Assembly (NCBI RefSeq): GCF_023646285.1
Contig: NZ_JAMOKX010000006.1
Location: 1 to 64,000, forward strand
Direction: 5' to 3'
Origin: Helicobacter colisuis
GTDB taxonomy: Bacteria > Campylobacterota > Campylobacteria > Campylobacterales > Helicobacteraceae
Length of the DNA: 64,000 bases
This document shows, in pieces, positions 55,945 through 64,000 of the stretch (its first letter is position 1; the number at the start of each line of letters is the position of its first letter). Position numbers and translations under genes: made by a program. The notes below the pieces were generated by a model. It was not told the origin of the DNA. It made no database searches and saw only the letters and a program-made list of their open reading frames with translations.

Positions 55945-56346
55945 TTAATACGCCCTAGGCATACAATTCCATTCAATCTCTTTTGCAGTGAGTTGCCCAT
56001 CTTTTGGTAACCCTGTTGCAGGATTGATTGCTTGAGCATTATTAGCACTATAAGCATTATATCCACCATAAGGCACTGCTTCTACTTTAACATATTTACC
56101 TGGAGTTAAATCCTTAAAACTTCCATAGATATCTTGTCCAAATGGACCGCAATCATCACCCTTAATTTCTGTGTAAGGTAAAACTTTAATCACTAATTGT
56201 CCACTTGGTCCTGCTAAAGTAATAGTTTTATTTTTATCATCTACAGCTGAAATTTGTCCTTGCACATCAAAGTCAAAATCTGCCATTGCTGAAGTTGAAA
56301 ATAATGCTGCTAAAGCTAAAGTTCCAAATAATTTTAAAGTTTTCAT
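55945..56346 (-). CDS. Periplasmic DUF5666-like protein
   Basis: This 133-residue protein has a clear Sec signal peptide (residues 1-22, ending SAMA) and a mature part with the OB-like pattern FDVQGQISAVDDKNKTITLAG and VLPYTEIKGDD seen in DUF5666 proteins. It carries two cysteines (CGPFG and WNCMPRAY) that could form a disulfide in the periplasm. Function is unknown. It is monocistronic, with AAAGGAAC before the ATG and a TAAAAT box at 56380-56375. Confidence 0.75.
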   Translation of the reverse strand: MKTLKLFGTLALAALFSTSAMADFDFDVQGQISAVDDKNKTITLAGPSGQLVIKVLPYTEIKGDDCGPFGQDIYGSFKDLTPGKYVKVEAVPYGGYNAYSANNAQAINPATGLPKDGQLTAKEIEWNCMPRAY

Positions 56347-56511
56347 TTTTGTTCCTTTTAAAAATGAGTTTTAAATTTTAGATTCAAGTTTCCTTTCATC
56401 TGTAAGTGAAATTATAAAATTCATTTATCAAGAAAATGTGAAGATATTGCCAAATTTATATGAAGAGTTAAAATTAAAAAATAAATCTAATTATCAAAGA
56501 AAAACAAAAAA

Positions 56512-57159
56512 TTAAAGAATTTTTTGCTCTTTTCTTTGAAATAAGCGAATAATATTAGGTATATGTTTATAAAAAATAATAAACATAATCAAAATAAGAG
56601 GTGCGTGTGTGTGAATATGTGGAATTTCTGGATGCAAAACAAAAGACATTATTCCAACAAATAAAACACCAATTAAAGAGGCTAAAGAAGAGATTTTTAG
56701 AATCTTTCCAACTAATCCCCAAACAACTAAACCTAAAATCGCTTCAATGGGTAAAAATACTGCAACAACGCCCACTCCTGTAGCTACTCCCTTACCTCCT
56801 TCAAACTTTAAAAAAGGACTAAAACAATGCCCAACTACTGCCAAAAAGGCTATCATCCATTGAGCTTCATAAGTAAGGTTAAAAAACTTTGCTATTAAAA
56901 TAACTAAAGCTCCTTTTAGAGCATCACTTATCATTGTTAAAATCGCTACTTTTTTTGCAATTTTTGGATTTATTTCTTTTAAAGTTCTCAAAACATTTGT
57001 TGCACCAATACTGCCACTTCCAGTTTCTCGGATATTAACACCACCAAAAATTTTACCATAAATTAATCCAAAGGGGATTCCACCGACTAAATAAGCTAAC
57101 AAATAAAAAAATCCATTAAGACTTGTAAAAAAATCAATTATTCCTGCTATTATCACCAT
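56512..57159 (-). CDS. plsY: Glycerol-3-phosphate acyltransferase PlsY
   Basis: This 215-residue inner-membrane enzyme transfers acyl groups from acyl-phosphate to glycerol-3-phosphate, the first step of phospholipid synthesis. The three PlsY motifs are visible: GGIPFGLIYGKIFGGVNIRETGSGSIGATN, FLKFEGGKGVATGVGV and HPEIPH-type end region, with about five membrane helices. It is the fourth gene after dnaA and dnaN-gyrB, starting 9 bases from the gyrB stop. Confidence 0.95.
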   Translation of the reverse strand: MVIIAGIIDFFTSLNGFFYLLAYLVGGIPFGLIYGKIFGGVNIRETGSGSIGATNVLRTLKEINPKIAKKVAILTMISDALKGALVILIAKFFNLTYEAQWMIAFLAVVGHCFSPFLKFEGGKGVATGVGVVAVFLPIEAILGLVVWGLVGKILKISSLASLIGVLFVGIMSFVLHPEIPHIHTHAPLILIMFIIFYKHIPNIIRLFQRKEQKIL

Positions 57160-57167
57160 TTTAAACC

Positions 57168-59501
<2,334 letters not shown>

Positions 59502-59511
59502 TTATAAAAAT

Positions 59512-60579
59512 TTAAAGAATAATTGGCATCACGACTGTGGAGAAATTTTCACTTTTTAAAATAAAAGGTGCATTTTTTCCATTTAGTCCCCAGATAAAAT
59601 CTGTTGTTTCAACTTGACTTAAAAAGTCTAAAACATGTCGTGAATTGATTCCTATTTCAATTTCCTCTGTGATAGGTAAATCTATTTCAATTTGTGTTTG
59701 TGCTTCAGAATTATCTTGACTTAAAGATTCAAATAGAATCTCACTAGGTCTAAAAGTAATTTTAACATCATTAGTAACAGAATTGATAACTTTGATTCCT
59801 TCAATAATTTTTGTTTTTGGAATAGTTAGTTTAGTTTGAATCTCTTTTGGTAAAATTTTCTCATAATCTGGGAATTTTCCATTAATAAGATGAGAGAAAA
59901 AGACATAATTTTGAGATTTAATGACAACATTTTTTTCATTATAGAAAAGTTCAATATGATCAAAAAACAATCTTTGAATTTCCGTAATTGCTTTTTTGGG
60001 AAAAATTAGGGCAAGATTATTTCCTGATGGATTCTCAAATTTAACCATTGCAAGGCGTTTAGTATCTGTTGCAACAAAGTTATAAGAATATTCTTTAATA
60101 TCTAATAATGCACCATTAAGTTCTCGTTTTTGATTATTTGTATCAATAACAGGAAATATTTTTTTCATTGAATTAATGAGTTCTAAGGAATTAATTTCTA
60201 GTTTAGGCAGAGTTTCATATTCTGGAAAACTAGGAAATTCTTGTGCATTAAACATTGGAAGTTTAAAAGAGCTTTTATTTTGTTTAATATGGAGATTTTC
60301 ATTATTTGTGTAAAGATTAATCTCACCTTCTTTTAATCTTTTAATAATGTCTAGAATTTGTTTTCCATTGACTGTGGCGATTCCTTGTTCATTAATTGTT
60401 AGAGAATTTGTAGTTGAACATAATCCCATTTCAAAATCAGTTGCTTTGCAGATTAATTGATTTTCTTTTGTTTCTAAATAGATATGAGAAGTGATTTGAC
60501 TAGAATCTTTTTTATCTAAGAAAGGTTGTAGAGCAGTAAAGATATTATCTAAGACACTATTTTGAATGATGATGTTCAT
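59512..60579 (-). CDS. dnaN: DNA polymerase III beta clamp
   Basis: This 355-residue sliding clamp subunit forms a dimeric ring that tethers the polymerase. The three-domain repeat pattern is visible, with GIATVNGKQILDIIKRLKEGE in domain 1 and MPIIL as the C-terminal end. It lies between dnaA and gyrB. The clamp loader subunit HolA is encoded at 35296-36297. AAGGAGAT precedes the ATG. Confidence 0.96.
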   Translation of the reverse strand: MNIIIQNSVLDNIFTALQPFLDKKDSSQITSHIYLETKENQLICKATDFEMGLCSTTNSLTINEQGIATVNGKQILDIIKRLKEGEINLYTNNENLHIKQNKSSFKLPMFNAQEFPSFPEYETLPKLEINSLELINSMKKIFPVIDTNNQKRELNGALLDIKEYSYNFVATDTKRLAMVKFENPSGNNLALIFPKKAITEIQRLFFDHIELFYNEKNVVIKSQNYVFFSHLINGKFPDYEKILPKEIQTKLTIPKTKIIEGIKVINSVTNDVKITFRPSEILFESLSQDNSEAQTQIEIDLPITEEIEIGINSRHVLDFLSQVETTDFIWGLNGKNAPFILKSENFSTVVMPIIL

Positions 60580-60677
60580 AAAATCTCCTTTTAATATAAA
60601 TAAAATTTAGAAGTATTAGTAGAGAGATTGAAAAGTTGAATAACTACTAAAAATTCCTAAATTATCGTTGTTTTTGA

Positions 60678-60716
60678 TGTGAATATTGAGTGCATTTATT
60701 TTCACATAATTTCACA
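60678..60716. repeat. Weak DnaA-box-like cluster between dnaA and dnaN
   Basis: The dnaA-dnaN gap holds three near matches to the box TTATNCACA: TGTGAATAT at 60678-60686 (minus strand, one mismatch), ATTTTCACA at 60698-60706 (two) and AATTTCACA at 60708-60716 (three). Several Campylobacterota have a second box cluster flanking dnaA; these matches are too weak to be sure. Confidence 0.35.
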
Positions 60717-60745
60717 ATTTTATCAAAACTTTGTTTTAAAATAGA

Positions 60746-62038
60746 TTATTTGATTTTGTTTTTTAGCTCTTCAATGATGGTTTTGAAGTTTGGATTCTTG
60801 TTGATTTCTTCTTGGATACTTTTCATTGCTTTACTAACAGTGCTGTGATCTTTCATATCAAAATAATCTGCTAAAGAAAGCATAGAATTTGGAGTAAGTG
60901 TGCGTGCTAAATAGATAACGATTTTTCTAGCTGTTACGATATTTTTGGAGCGACTTTTACTGCGAATTTCTGAAGGTTTGATATTGTAGTATTTTGCGAC
61001 ATTTTCTATGATTCTATCCATATTAATATTTTCTTTTGATTCTTTAATATATTCTTTGAGAATATCTCTTACAAAATCAATGGTTATTTCTTGAATATTT
61101 GTTACATTAATTGAAAAGTTAAGTTTAACCAAAACCCCTTCAATTTCACGGATATTATCATTAATATTTGCAGCAATAAAGTCAATGATTTTTGGGCTTA
61201 GGTGAATCCCATCTAATTCACATTTGGCATTAATAATATTGATTTTTGTTTCTAACTCTGGAGGTTGAATGTCTGCTAAAAGCCCTGAAGTGAATCGTGT
61301 TTTTAATCTCTCTTCTAATCCATTCATATCTTTTGGTGGTCTATCAGAAGTTAGCACAATTTGTTTGTCATTTTTTTTGAGTTCATTAAAGGTGTGAAAA
61401 AATTCTTCTTGGATTTGGTTTTTACCACTTAAAAATTGTATATCATCAATAAGTAAATAATCACAAGCGCGATATTTTTCTCGGAATCTATCCATAGTAT
61501 TGTTGCGTATGTGAAGTAAATAATCATTTAAAAATTGTTCACTAGTAGTATAAATTACAGATTTTCCAACATTAGCATTTGCATTTCCAATGGCATTGAG
61601 TAAATGCGTTTTACCTAGTCCAGTGTTACCATAGATCACTAAGGGATTATAAATTGTGCTTTGATTTTGTGCCACAGCTTTTGCGACATTAAAAGCAAAA
61701 CTATTAGAATTTCCAACAATAAAAGAATTAAAAGTTAAAGAAGGATTGAGATTAGTGGCATTTTGGATTTTTTTTATATTATTTTTACTTTCTTTTCTTT
61801 TATTAGGATTAAAAACTTCAATAATAATTTCGGGTTTATAACCACTTTGTTTTTCAAAAAGTTGGGCAATTTTACTAGAATATTTTGTTTTAATCCAGCT
61901 TGCAATGATATTATTTGGGGCATTAAAGATGATTCTATCATCACGAGAATATTTTTCATTGAAATTAAGTTGAGTAATATAATTATCAAATTCAAAAGGC
62001 GTAATTTCTTTTTTTAGTTGTAATAAAACAGGATGCAA
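60746..62038 (-). CDS. dnaA: Chromosomal replication initiator protein DnaA
   Basis: This 430-residue AAA+ protein binds oriC and opens the DNA. It has the N-terminal helicase-loading domain (about 1-75), Walker A GNTGLGKT (residues 137-144), Walker B DYLLIDDIQF (near 190), and the C-terminal DnaA-box-binding signature DHSTVSKAMKSI (near 400). The length is normal for Campylobacterota. DnaA boxes lie just upstream of its start (62064-62095). Confidence 0.98.
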   Translation of the reverse strand: MHPVLLQLKKEITPFEFDNYITQLNFNEKYSRDDRIIFNAPNNIIASWIKTKYSSKIAQLFEKQSGYKPEIIIEVFNPNKRKESKNNIKKIQNATNLNPSLTFNSFIVGNSNSFAFNVAKAVAQNQSTIYNPLVIYGNTGLGKTHLLNAIGNANANVGKSVIYTTSEQFLNDYLLHIRNNTMDRFREKYRACDYLLIDDIQFLSGKNQIQEEFFHTFNELKKNDKQIVLTSDRPPKDMNGLEERLKTRFTSGLLADIQPPELETKINIINAKCELDGIHLSPKIIDFIAANINDNIREIEGVLVKLNFSINVTNIQEITIDFVRDILKEYIKESKENINMDRIIENVAKYYNIKPSEIRSKSRSKNIVTARKIVIYLARTLTPNSMLSLADYFDMKDHSTVSKAMKSIQEEINKNPNFKTIIEELKNKIK

Positions 62039-62174
62039 ACTAACCTCACTTTTTATTTTTTAATTATTCACATTATGTGAATAGTATGTGAATAATAAAT
62101 TTTAATTAATTTTATCCAAGAATTACTAAAATTTTTATATGATTACATTTTCTTAATTCATTAGAAGGAAAATT
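62039..62174. other. Probable chromosomal replication origin (oriC) with DnaA boxes
   Basis: The 136-base dnaA-ruvC gap contains two exact DnaA boxes, TTATTCACA at 62064-62072 (plus) and 62087-62095 (minus), plus a one-mismatch box at 62076-62084 (minus) and TTATCCAAG at 62112-62120 (two mismatches). A very AT-rich stretch follows (62096-62160), suitable for unwinding. Genes diverge from this point: dnaA-dnaN-gyrB leftward, ruvC rightward. Origin function is inferred from these features. Confidence 0.75.
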
Positions 62175-62657
62175 TTGAATATTTTAGGGATTGATCCAGG
62201 AAGTCGAAATTGCGGGTATGCCATTATTCAAATAAATAAACAATCATTAATTTTATTAGAAGCAGGGTTAATAAAAATTAAAGAAAGAATTTTACAGCAC
62301 CAAATTTTAGAATTTGTAGAGGGAATTGATTTGGTTTTAAAAAATCATCAGATTGATTCTGTGGCTATTGAAGATATTTTTTATGCTTATAATCCCAAAA
62401 CAGTGATAAAGTTGGCTCAATTTCGTGGGGCTTTGAGTTTGAAAATTTTACAAGAGTTAGGTAATTTTACAGAATACACACCTTTGCAAGTTAAAAAGGC
62501 ATTAACAGGAAATGGAAAAGCACAAAAAGAACAGGTTGCTTTTATGGTGAAGCGAATTTTAGGAATCAAGGGCGAAATTAAACCTTTAGATATTACTGAT
62601 GCCATTGCTATTGCCATAACTCACGCCCAAAGGCTAAAGTTACAACATAAGGAATAA
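62175..62657 (+). CDS. ruvC: Crossover junction endodeoxyribonuclease RuvC
   Basis: This 160-residue endonuclease resolves Holliday junctions with RuvAB. Catalytic acidic residues lie in [13 protein letters not shown] (D7), [12 protein letters not shown] (near residue 61), and [13 protein letters not shown] (near 145). Translation starts at TTG (62175) with GAAGGA 5-6 bases upstream. It is divergent from dnaA and 1 base before thyX. Confidence 0.95.
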   Translation: MNILGIDPGSRNCGYAIIQINKQSLILLEAGLIKIKERILQHQILEFVEGIDLVLKNHQIDSVAIEDIFYAYNPKTVIKLAQFRGALSLKILQELGNFTEYTPLQVKKALTGNGKAQKEQVAFMVKRILGIKGEIKPLDITDAIAIAITHAQRLKLQHKE

Positions 62658-62658
62658 A

Positions 62659-63294
62659 ATGAATATTACTTTATTAAGCTATACTAATTTAAACATTTGC
62701 TCTCAAGCGATTCGAACTTGTTGGCAAAGCTTTGATAAAAGTGATAATGGTGGTGAAAAAGATAGAGAACTCATTGATAGAGTAGGGAATAAATATAAAC
62801 ATTCTAGCACTTTAGAACACCTTAGTTATACTTTTTATGTTCAAGGTATTTCAAGAGCTTGTCTTCAAGAGTTAGCTAGACATAGAATGGCTTCTTTAAG
62901 TGTTAAGAGTAGTCGATATACATTAAAGGAATTAAAAGTAGAGGAAAGCTTTCTTCCTATAGATGAAACAAATTTACAAAGAGCAGAGAAATTTTTAGTT
63001 TTTACAGAAAATTTTCAAGTAAATGAATCTTCTATTAAAGCATTAGAAAATCTTAGGATTCTTTTAAAAGATAATATCAGTAATGATTTGGCAAAATTTG
63101 CAATGCCTGAATCTTACAAAACTGAATTAACTTGGAGTATTAATGCTAGAAGTTTGCAAAATTTCTTGCATTTAAGAAGTTCTAAAAGTGCATTATGGGA
63201 GATTAGGAATCTTGCTTTGGAAGTTTATAATCATATTCCTGAAGAACACAAGTTTATTTTTGAATCAATTTATAAAAACAAAGGAGAATTATGA
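62659..63294 (+). CDS. thyX: Flavin-dependent thymidylate synthase
   Basis: This 211-residue enzyme makes dTMP from dUMP using FAD and methylene-THF, replacing ThyA. The ThyX signature RHRMASLSVKSSRYT (R74, H75, R76 and S84) is exact, and HSSTLEHLSYTF (near residue 48) and SINARSLQNFLHLRSS (near 155) are typical. It follows ruvC by 1 base and overlaps the DsbA-like gene by ATGA. Confidence 0.95.
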   Translation: MNITLLSYTNLNICSQAIRTCWQSFDKSDNGGEKDRELIDRVGNKYKHSSTLEHLSYTFYVQGISRACLQELARHRMASLSVKSSRYTLKELKVEESFLPIDETNLQRAEKFLVFTENFQVNESSIKALENLRILLKDNISNDLAKFAMPESYKTELTWSINARSLQNFLHLRSSKSALWEIRNLALEVYNHIPEEHKFIFESIYKNKGEL

Positions 63295-63935
63295 AAATTT
63301 TTAAACTTTGGTTGATTGGAATTTGTTTGTTTAGTTTGCAAGCTTTGGCAAATGATTTAAAAGAAAATGTGGATTATATTGTTTTAAAAAAACCCATTTC
63401 TAATATGCAAAATAAGGTGATTGAAATTTTTAATATCGGTTGTCCGCATTGTGCATACTATAATACAAATTTTGTCCCTAATCTTTTAGAATTTTTACCA
63501 GAAAATGTAGAGTTTTTACCTTATCATGTGGCAGCTGCGATTCCAATTCATGAAGAAACTTCTAATATTTTAGTTGTGGCATTGACAAAAGATAAGGAAA
63601 AAGGTTTAGAATTAAAAGACAATGATTCTATGTATAAAAAAGTATTAAATCATTATTTTAATGCCATCCATAAAGAAAGGAAAAATTGGTCAAATAGACA
63701 AGAATTTTTAAAAGAGGGTTTAGAAATACTAGGAATTTCTGAAATAGAATATAAAGAGACTTTAAAAACTAAAAATTCTAAAGAAGCTTTAAAGCAATGG
63801 CAAAGTATGTTAGAATATACAGAGATTCAAGGAGTTCCAAGTTTTGTTATCAATGGAAAATATATGATTTTATCTAGTGGGATAAAGGGCGTGGAAGATT
63901 TTATTTATAAAGTTGATTATTTACTTACAAAATAA
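63291..63935 (+). CDS. DsbA-like periplasmic thiol:disulfide oxidoreductase
   Basis: This 214-residue protein has a Sec signal peptide (about 1-20, ending QALA), a thioredoxin fold with active site CPHC (residues 51-54) and the cis-proline region GVPSFVING (near 180), as in DsbA/DsbL. It introduces disulfides into exported proteins. It starts inside the thyX stop (ATGA). Confidence 0.93.
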   Translation: MKIFKLWLIGICLFSLQALANDLKENVDYIVLKKPISNMQNKVIEIFNIGCPHCAYYNTNFVPNLLEFLPENVEFLPYHVAAAIPIHEETSNILVVALTKDKEKGLELKDNDSMYKKVLNHYFNAIHKERKNWSNRQEFLKEGLEILGISEIEYKETLKTKNSKEALKQWQSMLEYTEIQGVPSFVINGKYMILSSGIKGVEDFIYKVDYLLTK

Positions 63936-64000
63936 CTAAATTTAAAAATTTAGTTATTTTAAAAATTCTTAGAATCTAATCTATAAAATCTTCTATAATT

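Overview
The window looks like a chromosomal segment of a low-GC Campylobacterota bacterium, most likely an enterohepatic Helicobacter of the H. pullorum/H. canadensis type. This is an inference from gene families: a glutamine synthetase without the adenylylation tyrosine, extended -10 promoters (TGnTATAAT) without clear -35 boxes, ThyX as thymidylate synthase, stand-alone MnmD, HisZ beside purA, an ADP-heptose pathway, FliJ and a MotE-like protein, and a polysulfide/thiosulfate reductase. No insertion sequence, prophage, integron or CRISPR array is visible. Coding density is very high and many neighbours overlap by ATGA or TAATG.

Layout. 1-95: the last codons of an outer-membrane beta-barrel protein and a hairpin. 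373-3955: molybdate regulator and ABC importer (modE-modA-TOBE protein-modB-modC). 3962-8643 (-): tripartite MacAB/TolC-like efflux operon with a split MacB. 8765-15511 (+): glnA, a YaaA-family gene, fatty-acid genes fabG-acpP-fabF-accA, and an HI0933-type flavoprotein that appears to start with AUA. 15527-19338 (-): psrABC-type molybdoenzyme. 19535-22426 (-): ogt, an MFS transporter, a LOG-family protein and a cytochrome c. 22516-26199 (+): folD, lepB, an M50 protease, rpiB, a coiled-coil protein and apt, which is frameshifted at a G6 tract. 26214-29956: znuA, tRNA-Arg, a membrane protein, dksA, rlmH, accD. 30037-33740: mnmD, a possible 30-residue membrane peptide, rarA, ferredoxin, gmhB, a queuosine-precursor-type transporter. 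34028-39262 (-): rpsF-ssb-rpsR, holA, rnr, an HDOD protein. 39385-42923 (+): hldD-hldE-gmhA and a small unknown. 42927-43709 (-): an E1-like adenylyltransferase. 43917-46220 (+): ArsR repressor and heavy-metal P-type ATPase with a clear 11-2-11 operator. 46333-47477 (+): an orphan small protein, a leader peptide and a paired SMR exporter. 47482-50553 (-): hisZ-purA-fliJ-motE. 50678-52724 (+): an unknown, hom, yraN. 52721-57159 (-): queF, gltS, bioA, a periplasmic DUF5666-like protein, plsY. 57168-62038 (-): gyrB, dnaN, dnaA. 62039-62174: the probable replication origin with DnaA boxes. 62175-63935 (+): ruvC, thyX, a DsbA-like oxidase.

How it fits together. Molybdate uptake (mod) can feed the psr molybdoenzyme. 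gmhA, hldE, gmhB and hldD are together a full ADP-L-glycero-D-manno-heptose route for the lipopolysaccharide core. fabG/acpP/fabF with accA and accD cover the start and elongation of fatty-acid synthesis. Metal and drug handling is represented by znuA, arsR-cadA-like, the SMR pair and the MacAB-like pump. The right end is the origin region, with dnaA-dnaN-gyrB leading leftward and ruvC-thyX-dsbA rightward.

I do not see a large uncharacterised multi-gene system. The points most worth a second look are small: the AUA start, the apt frameshift, an internal ribosome-binding site in modE that would release a free two-domain molybdate-binding protein, the leader peptide of the SMR operon, the large inverted repeat over the ferredoxin leader, and the unlisted 30-residue hydrophobic ORF.
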